DNA of 64,000 bases from Bdellovibrionales bacterium RIFCSPHIGHO2_01_FULL_40_29 (GTDB lineage Bacteria > Bdellovibrionota > Bdellovibrionia > Bdellovibrionales > Bdellovibrionaceae): NCBI GenBank assembly GCA_001771815.1, contig MEPU01000007.1:186001-250000 (forward strand), written 5' to 3'. The notes under the pieces were generated by a model, which was given only the letters and a program-made list of their open reading frames with translations, did not search any database and had not been told where the DNA came from. Below are positions 54,238 to 61,964 of the stretch, piece after piece. A program made the position numbers and the translations under genes. Position 1 is the first letter of the stretch; every line of letters starts with the position of its first letter.

Positions 54238-54264
54238 TTGAAAAAATAGAATCGGGGTCTTTGA

Positions 54265-54624
54265 ATGTATTCACTGATAAAAAAACAAGCCAATGATGTT
54301 GTGCTGACCGAGGGAACGTTAGAACCTTATATCTATATTATAAAAAGTGGGACATTGAACGCGATCAAAAGTCATGGTCGACAAACTCAAGTTATCGCTC
54401 AGTTAAATCCAGGTGATTTTGTGGGTGAAATGGCTCATTTGGGATCTGTCAAAGCGCATTCGGCATCGATTGTTGCTGCCGTTGATTCGGAATTGATTCA
54501 AATTGATGCGGATAAAATATTTGATGTCTTGGCTCAAAATCCTATTTGGTTAAAAGCTCTGTTAAAGAATCTAGTCAAAAAAATTGAAGTGGCTAATAAT
54601 AAACAGCATCCCAAATTTAATTAA
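54265..54624 (+). CDS. Cyclic-nucleotide-binding domain protein
   Basis: 119-residue stand-alone cNMP-binding domain: EGTLEPYIYIIKSGTLNAIK, LNPGDFVGEMAHLGSVKAHSASIVA, then a C-terminal helix. The phosphate-binding cassette is present as GEMAHLG, but the Arg usual in the R-x-A position is replaced (KAHSASI), so ligand binding may be altered or lost. No DNA-binding domain. It follows the helicase by 27 bp and ends over the convergent pseudouridine synthase gene. It may serve as an adaptor in a larger complex. Confidence 0.85.
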   Translation: MYSLIKKQANDVVLTEGTLEPYIYIIKSGTLNAIKSHGRQTQVIAQLNPGDFVGEMAHLGSVKAHSASIVAAVDSELIQIDADKIFDVLAQNPIWLKALLKNLVKKIEVANNKQHPKFN

Positions 54625-55250
54625 CTGAAATATGTATCTAAATTGATTTTATTTTCAAACTTGAAGTCTTGATCTTGAAGTTTAAATTGAAGGCATTCGG
54701 CATGAAGCCACATCCTTGAAATTTTGTAGCGATCAGCAATCATATCATTGTACTTTTTGTCGTTGTAGCGACCATCACCGACGATGGGATGTTTTGCCAG
54801 AGCAGAGTGCTTCCGAATTTGGTGCTGCCGGCCAGTCAAAATTGTGATCGCAGCTTCAGTAAAAAATTTATTGCTGCGAATAACTTGAACATGACTTTCG
54901 CAAGGCAGGCGTTCAGCGGTTTTTCCCTGAGGATTGTCACGGCCTTCGGCTTTGTCGGTCAGTGGCCATGCCCATTGATTGGATTCGGATTCGCGCCATT
55001 GATTTCGCAGCAAAGCTCGGTATGTTTTTGTTCCTTGCTGGAGGGCTTCTGACAGCGTCTCGTGCAAAAGGGCTGTTTTAGCGACAATCATTAATCCGGA
55101 AGTTTCTCGGTCCAGGCGACTGACAAAATGAGGCGGGCGCTTTTGACTTTGCAGAAAATCAAGCAAAGAGGGCTTTTCATTATGAACACTGACCCCAGGG
55201 GGCTTATTAAGGACAATAAAAAAATCATTTTCCTGTAGGATTTGAATCAT
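54621..55250 (-). CDS. Pseudouridine synthase, RluA family
   Basis: 209-residue RluA-type synthase. Catalytic Asp in SRLDRETSGLMIVAK (residue about 46) and TGRQHQIRKHSALAKHPIVGDGRY. It is short and lacks the N-terminal S4 domain. In this family such compact members act on rRNA or tRNA; the site is not readable. A TATAAG hexamer lies 11 bases before the ATG. Divergent from the gene at 55277 with a 26-bp gap. Confidence 0.92.
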   Translation of the reverse strand: MIQILQENDFFIVLNKPPGVSVHNEKPSLLDFLQSQKRPPHFVSRLDRETSGLMIVAKTALLHETLSEALQQGTKTYRALLRNQWRESESNQWAWPLTDKAEGRDNPQGKTAERLPCESHVQVIRSNKFFTEAAITILTGRQHQIRKHSALAKHPIVGDGRYNDKKYNDMIADRYKISRMWLHAECLQFKLQDQDFKFENKINLDTYFS

Positions 55251-55276
55251 GGTACACTGATCTTATAGAGGTAATT

Positions 55277-55645
55277 ATGATCAATGTCGAATTAAATGAA
55301 CAAGATGAGCAGGACGAATCCACTGAACCCAAAGTTGAGCCTTCTGAAGAAAAAGTAAAAGTAAAAATCGATTTTCCATTTAGCGACGTTGTTCGTGCTC
55401 AGATTCCCAAAGTTTTTGAAACAGCAGAAAACGTGGCCACCGAAGTGAAGCATCATTGGAAAAATGAAGGTGACTTTTCTAATCTAGGATTGCCACATCC
55501 TGTCGCAGATTTAATGGCTACAACAGCCTTGCAAAAAGCAAAGCAGGTTGAAAAAAAGCTCGAAGAAAAAGGTGTCATCAGTTTGGCTAAAATGGGATTC
55601 GAAGTTGCCAAATCAAAAATCGATGATCTGAAAAAGAAGATTTAA
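55277..55645 (+). CDS. Acidic helical protein of unknown function
   Basis: 122-residue soluble protein. The N-terminus is very acidic (NEQDEQDESTEPKVEPSEEK). The remaining part is helical and alanine/lysine-rich (TAENVATEVKHHWKNEG; TALQKAKQVEKKLEEKG; EVAKSKIDDLKKK), suggesting a coiled coil. GAGGTAATT precedes the ATG. It lies 5 bp before bolA and is probably co-transcribed with it. No family known to me. Confidence 0.7.
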   Translation: MINVELNEQDEQDESTEPKVEPSEEKVKVKIDFPFSDVVRAQIPKVFETAENVATEVKHHWKNEGDFSNLGLPHPVADLMATTALQKAKQVEKKLEEKGVISLAKMGFEVAKSKIDDLKKKI

Positions 55646-55650
55646 GAATC

Positions 55651-55932
55651 ATGAATCGGGAAAATCGTATCTTAGAGCGAATGAAAACTTTAAATCCAAC
55701 ATATTTGGAATTAAAAAATGATTCACAAAAGCATGCGGGCCACGTTGAGCATTTAGGCAGCGCTGGCTTCACGGGTGAAACCCATTATAAGTTGGTGATC
55801 GAAAGTCCGGTTTTTTTGGGAACCTCTCGTATTGATCGTCAACGCATGGTGATGGATTTACTCAAAGACGAGTTCGCCAATGGTTTGCATGCTTTAGAAA
55901 TAAAAACCCGGGTTCCTGGAGAAAAACAGTAG
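55651..55932 (+). CDS. bolA: BolA-family protein
   Basis: 93-residue BolA domain: RMKTLNPTYLELKNDSQKHA, GHVEHLG, ETHYKLVIESPVFLG, and the RHR-type MVMDLLKDEFANGLHALEIKT. BolA proteins partner with monothiol glutaredoxins in iron-sulfur handling or regulate morphology genes. The C-terminus KTRVPGEKQ is short. It lies 5 bp after an acidic protein gene. A glutaredoxin is encoded elsewhere in the window at 46896. Confidence 0.9.
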   Translation: MNRENRILERMKTLNPTYLELKNDSQKHAGHVEHLGSAGFTGETHYKLVIESPVFLGTSRIDRQRMVMDLLKDEFANGLHALEIKTRVPGEKQ

Positions 55933-55950
55933 TAGACTCTGCATAATATT

Positions 55951-56187
55951 TTAAAAATGATCGAGCTTGTCTTTGAGCTGATTGATGATTGATTTAATTT
56001 TAACCAATTGCTCTTCTTCTTGACTGAGTGCAGGTTGTGATTTCTCGAGCTCTTCCCACGTATTTAGGGCCTTTTCCAAGTCATTTTGAATAAAACTCCA
56101 GCGTTTCGGAAGATTCGTTGCTGGATTCTGGCCACCAGGGTTTGAGGTCTTGGTGTCTTTGTTTCTGCTGCTGTTCGTGTTGCTCAT
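55951..56187 (-). CDS. Small helical protein of unknown function
   Basis: 78-residue protein: flexible N-terminus (SNTNSSRNKDTKTSNPGGQNPATN), then a helical region (KRWSFIQNDLEKALNTWEELEKSQ; EEEQLVKIKSIINQLKDKL) resembling a short coiled coil. ATG 56187 is preferred over a TTG one codon earlier. No Shine-Dalgarno. The reading frame is open and composition looks real, but a chance ORF cannot be excluded. Confidence 0.5.
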   Translation of the reverse strand: MSNTNSSRNKDTKTSNPGGQNPATNLPKRWSFIQNDLEKALNTWEELEKSQPALSQEEEQLVKIKSIINQLKDKLDHF

Positions 56188-56257
56188 CAATGAGTGTAAT
56201 GCTACTGTCCATCATTCTTAGATTCAACCTAATTGATTAAATAAAAGAGGTTTTTTT

Positions 56258-57934
56258 ATGTCTCAAGATATTATCTATACAATGAAGGGTGTTTCCAAAG
56301 TTTACCCTCCGAACAGATATGTTCTAAAGAATATTTATCTGTCTTACTTTTATGGAGCTAAAATTGGCGTGTTGGGATTGAATGGTTCCGGCAAATCATC
56401 TCTGCTTAGAATTATGGCGGGAGTCGACAACGAGTTTATTGGTGAAGCCTTTCCTGCAAAAAAAATGAAGGTTGGTTACTTAGAACAAGAACCAAAACTC
56501 GACGAAACAATGACTGTTAAAGAAAATATATTCTCAGGGATGGGTGAGCTGCCTCAATTGATGAAGGATTACAACGCCATCAATGAAAAATTTGCGGACC
56601 CTGATTTGGATCCAGACGAAATGAATAAATTGATTGAAAAGCAAGGAGAGCTTCAAGAAAAAATTGAAGCGCTTGATGGATGGGAAGTCGATCAAAAAAT
56701 TGAAATGGCCATGGAAGCACTTCGTTGTCCCGAAGGGGATATGTTGGTTGGTCCGTTATCAGGCGGAGAAAAACGCCGGGTCGCTTTAACAAAATTAATC
56801 ATGAGTAATCCAGATATTTTATTGCTGGATGAACCAACGAATCATTTGGACGCGGAATCTGTCGGATGGCTCGAGCAGTATTTGGCTAAATTTCCTGGAA
56901 CTGTTATTGCGGTCACGCATGATCGCTATTTTTTAGATAATGTAGCGGGATGGATTTTAGAACTTGATCGCGGTGAAGGCATTCCTTGGAAAGGGAACTA
57001 TTCATCTTGGCTCGAGCAAAAAGATAAACGTTTGGCTCAAGAGCAAAAATCGGATAGTAAAAAAGCAAAGACCTTAGAGCGCGAATTGGATTGGATCCGT
57101 CAGGGTGCAAAAGGCCGTCAATCCAAAGGAAAAGCCCGCTTGGCCGCTTACGAGAATTTATTGAAAGAACCCTCAGCCGATAAATTACAAGAGATGTCGA
57201 TTTACATTCCGCCAGGACCTCGATTGGGAAATATTGTCATCGAAGCTCAGGGTGTTACAAAGGGTTATGGAAAGAAAATTCTTTTAGACAACGTGGATTT
57301 CACAATCCCACGTGGCGCAATTGTTGGGGTTATTGGACCGAATGGTGCGGGTAAGTCAACATTGTTTAAAATGATCACCGGTAAAGAAAAACCTGACAGC
57401 GGTACTTTCAAAGTCGGCGAGACCGTGAAAATTGCATATGTGGATCAATCGCGCGAAACTTTAGATCCCAATAAAACAATTTTTGAAGAGCTATCTGGTG
57501 GCCAAGATGTGATTGCGTTGGGTGGACGAGAAATCAACGCTCGTCAGTATGTCAGCTGGTTTAATTTTTCAGGCAGTGATCAACAGAAAAAAGTTGGAAC
57601 CTTGTCCGGTGGAGAGCGAAACCGAGTTAACTTGGCAAAGATCTTAAAAGAGGGCGCCAATCTGTTATTACTGGATGAGCCGACAAATGATTTGGATGTG
57701 AACACCATGCGAGCGCTCGAAGAGGCCCTGAATGAATTCGGTGGTTCTGCGATTGTGATCTCTCATGATCGTTGGTTCTTGGACCGTGTTTGCACTCATA
57801 CGATGGCATTTGAAGGTGATTCAAAGGTCTATATGTATCCAGGAAGTTTCTCTGAGTACGAAGAAGACCGCAAAAAGAGAATGGGCGAAGATTCAACTCC
57901 GAAGCGCATTCGTTATAGAATGATTGAAGCGTAA
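56258..57934 (+). CDS. ettA: Energy-dependent translational throttle protein EttA
   Basis: 558-residue ABC-F protein that binds the ribosomal E site and gates elongation by ATP/ADP ratio. Two ABC domains: Walker A GLNGSGKSS and GPNGAGKST, signatures LSGGEKRRVAL and LSGGERNRVNL, Walker B ILLLDEPTNHLD and LLLLDEPTNDLD. The arm insertion after the first Walker A and the linker RQGAKGRQSKGKARLAAYE are of the EttA type. GAGG precedes the ATG. A short perfect hairpin covers the stop codon. Confidence 0.96.
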   Translation: MSQDIIYTMKGVSKVYPPNRYVLKNIYLSYFYGAKIGVLGLNGSGKSSLLRIMAGVDNEFIGEAFPAKKMKVGYLEQEPKLDETMTVKENIFSGMGELPQLMKDYNAINEKFADPDLDPDEMNKLIEKQGELQEKIEALDGWEVDQKIEMAMEALRCPEGDMLVGPLSGGEKRRVALTKLIMSNPDILLLDEPTNHLDAESVGWLEQYLAKFPGTVIAVTHDRYFLDNVAGWILELDRGEGIPWKGNYSSWLEQKDKRLAQEQKSDSKKAKTLERELDWIRQGAKGRQSKGKARLAAYENLLKEPSADKLQEMSIYIPPGPRLGNIVIEAQGVTKGYGKKILLDNVDFTIPRGAIVGVIGPNGAGKSTLFKMITGKEKPDSGTFKVGETVKIAYVDQSRETLDPNKTIFEELSGGQDVIALGGREINARQYVSWFNFSGSDQQKKVGTLSGGERNRVNLAKILKEGANLLLLDEPTNDLDVNTMRALEEALNEFGGSAIVISHDRWFLDRVCTHTMAFEGDSKVYMYPGSFSEYEEDRKKRMGEDSTPKRIRYRMIEA

Positions 57935-57942
57935 GCTTCAAT
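57923..57942 (+). other. Perfect hairpin at the ettA stop codon
   Basis: ATTGAAGC (57923-57930) and GCTTCAAT (57935-57942) with loop GTAA that includes the stop codon. No T-tract follows, so it may be a 3' stabilising hairpin rather than a terminator. Confidence 0.4.
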
Positions 57943-57971
57943 TAGAAATGGCGGCGGTTAGATAGTTTGTT

Positions 57972-59276
57972 TTAGATGCCGCCGACATTTAATAAATAAG
58001 TTGCTCCGTCAAGTGGGGTTTCCATATCACTCAAAATATCATGCCATGTGGGGTCACTATTCTGAGGCGTCAGAAGATGGTCTAACAGTTTCGTCAACAC
58101 CGCGTTCGATGTGTGAAAATAACTGGAAAGACCATTCGAGATAATATCAATTTTAGCCTTGGTTTTTTCAACGCGAAAATGTTCGAGATAATACGAGTAG
58201 CTCGCACAAGAATCAAAAAAGAAGACTTGTTTTTTCTTTGGGTTAAACTGAAAAGCACCCGCTTTTTCTTCAAGTGAAGAAATATCTAAATTTCCACCTA
58301 ATCCAGAGTGACCGCCATAAAGTATGACATCAGCATTCTCGACAGCTTCTTTAAAAAATGTGGCAAAAACTTTTGATTTTGAACTCTGTGAAGTTTCGAC
58401 AAGAAGATGCTTGATTTCGACTTGAATTTTTTTACCGTTATCCAGACGAATATCTTTTCTATAAACATACATAGGAATGACACGGCTTTGGTGTTCGCGA
58501 GTTTCCGTGAAGCCGTTTTCTAAAAGATAAGTATTGAGTTCTTTGAAGTTCACGCGACCTGGATCGTCAGCGATATTTTCTTCGGCATAACCGTGAATCG
58601 CATAGATTGAAAATAAATCCCCATTGCCATTGTTGCCTCGTAAATAGGGAAGCTTTGGTGTTTGGTCCATTTTTTTGTATTCAGTCGCTGTGATGGCGAT
58701 GCGAACATTTGCAGCTTTTGGTGGTGCACTCAAATACTCGCAGCCCTTGCGAAAAGGATTATAGAAATACCAATAATCTGAAAAACCGGAATAGTATTCG
58801 TCCGTGCAGGCCGGATCATAGATTTCATAGGGATTCACAGGTAAAGGCAAATCAAGAGACCCTGTTTTTAAAAGTCGTTTGGCAACCTTGTTATGCAAAA
58901 TCATTTTTCCAGAGTTTTTGTAGGTGATTCGAAAATTTTGACCGCTGATTTCAGATGCCAGCAATTTGAATTTCATCTGCGACCTGGGCGCGCCAATGCC
59001 TTCGGATAATTCGGGATCTATTTTGAATTTGGTAACTAATTCCGGAGAATGAAAAATTCCAAAAATATGCGACGCATGCAAATGCATCAGTTCGTCATAG
59101 GATTCTTCATCAGCATCTAAAGGCGCTTCAAAAGTGGCCTGATAGCTGAACTTAACTTCGGTGGCCTGGGGACTGATGATTTGGGCTTGAGTGGCAAAAG
59201 AAAATCCTGTGAGACCGATGGCCATAAGTGATGATAATATCTTAGACGCTCTTGTAAAAAACACATGGGCCATCAT
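57972..59276 (-). CDS. Secreted protein with caspase-like active-site signature
   Basis: 434-residue exported protein; signal peptide about residues 4-32 (ILSSLMAIGLTGFSFATQAQ). The N-terminal half is beta-rich with Cys in DPACTDEYY and KGCEYL. The C-terminal part (about 220-400) looks like a caspase/gingipain-type Rossmann-like domain. Strand DVILYGGHSGLGGN carries a His (323) and strand KQVFFFDSCASYSYY carries a Cys (357), the spacing and order of the clan CD His/Cys dyad. LFSIYAIHGY and VETSQSS are further candidates. AGGAG precedes the start. The family assignment is inferred. It follows a B12 radical SAM gene by 73 bp. Confidence 0.7.
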   Translation of the reverse strand: MMAHVFFTRASKILSSLMAIGLTGFSFATQAQIISPQATEVKFSYQATFEAPLDADEESYDELMHLHASHIFGIFHSPELVTKFKIDPELSEGIGAPRSQMKFKLLASEISGQNFRITYKNSGKMILHNKVAKRLLKTGSLDLPLPVNPYEIYDPACTDEYYSGFSDYWYFYNPFRKGCEYLSAPPKAANVRIAITATEYKKMDQTPKLPYLRGNNGNGDLFSIYAIHGYAEENIADDPGRVNFKELNTYLLENGFTETREHQSRVIPMYVYRKDIRLDNGKKIQVEIKHLLVETSQSSKSKVFATFFKEAVENADVILYGGHSGLGGNLDISSLEEKAGAFQFNPKKKQVFFFDSCASYSYYLEHFRVEKTKAKIDIISNGLSSYFHTSNAVLTKLLDHLLTPQNSDPTWHDILSDMETPLDGATYLLNVGGI

Positions 59277-59349
59277 ATAAAAGTTCTCCTCGGACGTTTA
59301 GAGATTCGGTATCATCAAATAGCAAGGCCTGCGCCAGTGACCGGAGGAC

Positions 59350-60876
59350 TCATGTCAGGTGATGCATTTGGCGATGATTCTTTGCGGCGGCAGTAGTGGG
59401 ATCAGCTGGGATGGCGGGTTTTAAAAATACAGGAAGATCGCGACGTTTGAAGCCGTGGCAATAGTCTTTTTCAATAATAGTGGCCGCATCGATATCTGAA
59501 ACATTCTGTGTCTTTAAATACAGCCAGGCTTGCTCAGCCAGACTCATTAACGAAAGACTGTGAGTTTCGGTAAATCGCTGCGACAAAAATTCTGTAAAGG
59601 TAAAAAAGGCGTCAAAAAAAGATTGTCCCTGAGCGCGTTGAGTGAACCATGTCATAAAATTTTTAAACTGTCCGCTGTTAGCATACAGATCCCAGAACTT
59701 GGCAAAGCGATTCATTTTCTGAAGGGTGATATAGTCCATCGTTGATGTGCTCAAAATCTGAAACGGTGGAAACTCTGAATAGATCATTTGAAAGTTTTTT
59801 TCATGTCGCGCAATGGGTGTTCCCTTGAGTCGTTTGAGTATGCCCACTTGTATTTCATCAGGTCCCATGTGTACCAAACGATCAAATCCCGCGGCAAAGC
59901 TTTCTAGAGTTTCTCCGGGAAGGCCCGCAATAAGATCGGCATGGGTATGAACATGAGTCGAGGTTCTTAAATAGTGAAAATTCTGTTCTACTTTGAGCAG
60001 ATCGTTTTTTCGTGAAACGTTGATGGCCACTTGGGGATTCAGAGTTTGTATGCCCACTTCGAACTGTAATGAGCCTGTTGGAAACTTCTCGATGAGTTCG
60101 CGAATTTCGGGTGGAAGGCGGTCGGGGACCATCTCAAAATGTAAAAAAAGACCCAAAGAGATGTGTTCTAAAAAAAACTGAAGTATCTGACAAGAGGAGG
60201 TGGGTGAAAGATTAAAAGTGCGATCAACAAACTTGAATGTTCGAGCACCACGTTCCATCAATTTTTTAAGTTCAGTAAGGAATAGGTTTAAATCAAAGCT
60301 GCGTACAGATTTATCCAATGAAGATAAGCAGTACTCGCATTTGTAGGGACATCCCCGCGAGGCCTCCACATAAATGATTCGATTTTTGATGTCCTCGGTC
60401 GAATACAGATCATAGGGGAGCTGTATACTTTTAATATCGGGCAGCTCGGATGTCAGAATTTTTTGATCAGGCAGTTGGTTGCGATAGATCAGGTTTTCGC
60501 AGAATTGCCGAAACGAAAAATCAGCTTCGCCGGTGATCACATAATCACACCATTTAAGGTGTTCTTGGGTTTGGGTTTCATGGGAAATCTCAGGGCCACC
60601 GAGGACGATTGTAATTTGAGGAGCGATCTTTTTAAGGGTCGAGATGATTTGAAGGGTTTCGGTTGTATTCCAAATATAGACACTGAATCCAACAATTCGA
60701 GGGGTATGCAACAGGATTTTTTCGACTATCACGCGAGGGTTTTCTTTGATGGTCCATTCCAGCAAGGTGGCTTGAGATTGTAGAGGTCCCAAGTTAGCCA
60801 GAAGATAGCGAAGCCCAAATGAAGCATGCTGATAGGTCGAATTCAAAGTGCAGAGTAAGATAGGTGTTTGTTGCAT
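59350..60876 (-). CDS. B12-binding-type radical SAM protein (DUF4080-like)
   Basis: 508-residue radical SAM enzyme. N-terminal cobalamin-domain-like region (about 5-130: TLNSTYQHASFGLRYLLANL, IVGFSVYIWN, VLGGPEIS) lacking the usual DxHxxG cobalamin ligand. Then the [4Fe-4S] motif C176-P-Y-K-C180-E-Y-C183 in EASRGCPYKCEYC, FKFVDRTFN, and LIAGLPGETLESF. The C-terminal 200 residues resemble DUF4080. The substrate is unknown. AAAGGTTC precedes the start. It is 6 bp downstream of the J-domain gene. Confidence 0.88.
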   Translation of the reverse strand: MQQTPILLCTLNSTYQHASFGLRYLLANLGPLQSQATLLEWTIKENPRVIVEKILLHTPRIVGFSVYIWNTTETLQIISTLKKIAPQITIVLGGPEISHETQTQEHLKWCDYVITGEADFSFRQFCENLIYRNQLPDQKILTSELPDIKSIQLPYDLYSTEDIKNRIIYVEASRGCPYKCEYCLSSLDKSVRSFDLNLFLTELKKLMERGARTFKFVDRTFNLSPTSSCQILQFFLEHISLGLFLHFEMVPDRLPPEIRELIEKFPTGSLQFEVGIQTLNPQVAINVSRKNDLLKVEQNFHYLRTSTHVHTHADLIAGLPGETLESFAAGFDRLVHMGPDEIQVGILKRLKGTPIARHEKNFQMIYSEFPPFQILSTSTMDYITLQKMNRFAKFWDLYANSGQFKNFMTWFTQRAQGQSFFDAFFTFTEFLSQRFTETHSLSLMSLAEQAWLYLKTQNVSDIDAATIIEKDYCHGFKRRDLPVFLKPAIPADPTTAAAKNHRQMHHLT

Positions 60877-60882
60877 GAACCT

Positions 60883-61350
60883 TTAGCTTTTAACTAACGA
60901 TCGCAGGATTTCATAGCTTTTTTTTGTCAGTAGAAAAGATTCGCTGCTGCCACCGTGGTCTGGATGGGTTTTCAGCAAGGCCTGGCGGTAAGCTGATTTC
61001 AGTTCGATCTTGTTGAAGCTATTTGTCAGTGTCGAAGACCACTTTGATAAACTTTCAAAGGCCTCGGATTGCTCGGGTGTAAAGGAGTGAGGGGTACGTT
61101 TGAAGCTGGTGACGTATTTCTTGTAGCCGGATTTATAGACGGGAATTTGGCCAATCATTTGCGCAAGTCCCAGGGGATCCAGTGCCGTTTCCCACTCAGA
61201 ATAAGTTGAAGAGCCTGGATAAGACTCGAAAGTTTCAGTGAAGGATTCTAGAATTTCCGAGAAGCCACGCTCTGATTTCATAGGAGACTCATCGGTTGAA
61301 ATCAACTTTTGGTGAAGGTTTCGAGCTGATTTCAGAGGGAAAAATGTCAT
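60883..61350 (-). CDS. Protein with C-terminal J domain
   Basis: 155-residue protein. Residues 1-100 have no recognised domain (SEILESFTETFESYPGSS; PLGLAQMIGQIPVYKSG). The last 50 residues are a J domain: ELKSAYRQALLKTHPDHGGSSESFLL with the HPD tripeptide, so it should stimulate an Hsp70 such as DnaK. The ATG at 61350 has GAGGGG just before it; an in-frame TTG at 61404 has none. The ribosome site and start lie in an RNA hairpin (61330-61363). Starts a minus-strand run with the radical SAM gene and probably the caspase-like gene. Confidence 0.8.
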   Translation of the reverse strand: MTFFPLKSARNLHQKLISTDESPMKSERGFSEILESFTETFESYPGSSTYSEWETALDPLGLAQMIGQIPVYKSGYKKYVTSFKRTPHSFTPEQSEAFESLSKWSSTLTNSFNKIELKSAYRQALLKTHPDHGGSSESFLLTKKSYEILRSLVKS

Positions 61351-61363
61351 TTCCCCTCTGAAA
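61330..61363 (-). promoter_or_regulatory. Start-sequestering RNA hairpin, possible RNA thermometer
   Basis: CCCTCTGAAA (61354-61363) and TTTCAGAGGG (61330-61339) are perfect 10-bp complements. In the minus-strand mRNA the stem pairs the Shine-Dalgarno GAGGGG with the early coding UUUUUCCCUC, extended by one G-U and three A-U pairs. The AUG (61350-61348) sits at the edge of a loop of about 5 bases. Confidence 0.55.
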
Positions 61364-61440
61364 ACGTCAAAAAAACGAAGATTTGTGTTTTTTCTATTGG
61401 ACAAAGTAAAATTTTTGGCCTTAGACTGAGGTCATTAGAT

Positions 61441-61458
61441 TTTAGTCTTGAGACTAAA
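61441..61458. repeat. Palindrome before SWIB gene
   Basis: TTTAGTCT (61441-61448), TG, AGACTAAA (61451-61458). A related TTAGACT occurs at 61421-61427. It is between the divergent J-domain and SWIB genes and could be an operator. Confidence 0.35.
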
Positions 61459-61499
61459 GTAATAAAGAAACAATTAGCCAACCCTACGGAGGATACACA

Positions 61500-61868
61500 A
61501 TGGCAAAAGCAAAAAAAGCGACTAAGAAAGCCGCGCCGAAGAAAGCTGCTCCTAAAAAAGCTGCTCCTGCTAAAAAAGCAACTGCAAAGAAAGCTGCTCC
61601 TAAAAAAGCTGCTGGAAAACGCAAGCCAAACGCAGCATTCATGAAAGCATTAACACCTTCTGCTACTTTAGCAGCTGTTATCGGTGCTACACCAATTCCA
61701 CGTACTGAAGTTGTTAAAAAATTATGGGCTTACATCAAGAAGTTCAATCTTCAAGATTCTAAAAACCGTCGTAACATCAACGCTGACGACAAATTGAAGC
61801 CAATTTTCGGTAAGAACCAAGTTTCTATGTTCGAAATGACAAAACTTGTTTCTAAGCACTTAAAGTAA
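61500..61868 (+). CDS. SWIB/MDM2-domain protein with histone-like tail
   Basis: 122-residue DNA-associated protein. Residues 1-43 are almost only Lys, Ala and Pro (KKAAPKKAAP repeats), like histone H1 tails. Residues 45-122 are a SWIB domain: LTPSATLAAVIGATPIPRTE, VKKLWAYIKKFNLQD, NINADDKLKPIFG, SMFEMTKLVSKHL. SWIB domains occur in chlamydiae and some other bacteria in chromatin-like or topoisomerase proteins. ACGGAGGAT precedes the ATG, so expression should be strong. It ends at a strong terminator. Confidence 0.93.
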   Translation: MAKAKKATKKAAPKKAAPKKAAPAKKATAKKAAPKKAAGKRKPNAAFMKALTPSATLAAVIGATPIPRTEVVKKLWAYIKKFNLQDSKNRRNINADDKLKPIFGKNQVSMFEMTKLVSKHLK

Positions 61869-61911
61869 GTCTTACTCACGTAAGCTTAACTTTATCTATT
61901 AGATAATAAAC

Positions 61912-61944
61912 AACCCCTTAAGGCCTAGCTTTAAGGGGTTTTTT
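61912..61944 (+). terminator. Strong intrinsic terminator
   Basis: AACCCCTTAA (61912-61921) and TTAAGGGGTT (61931-61940) form a perfect 10-bp stem, with a T-tract from 61939 to 61944. Confidence 0.9.
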
Positions 61945-61964
61945 CATTTATATTCTTAAACATT

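Noticed and set aside
57950-57983. GGCGGC/GCCGCC hairpin after ettA as terminator
   Set aside because: The loop is 22 bases and no T-tract follows on the plus strand.
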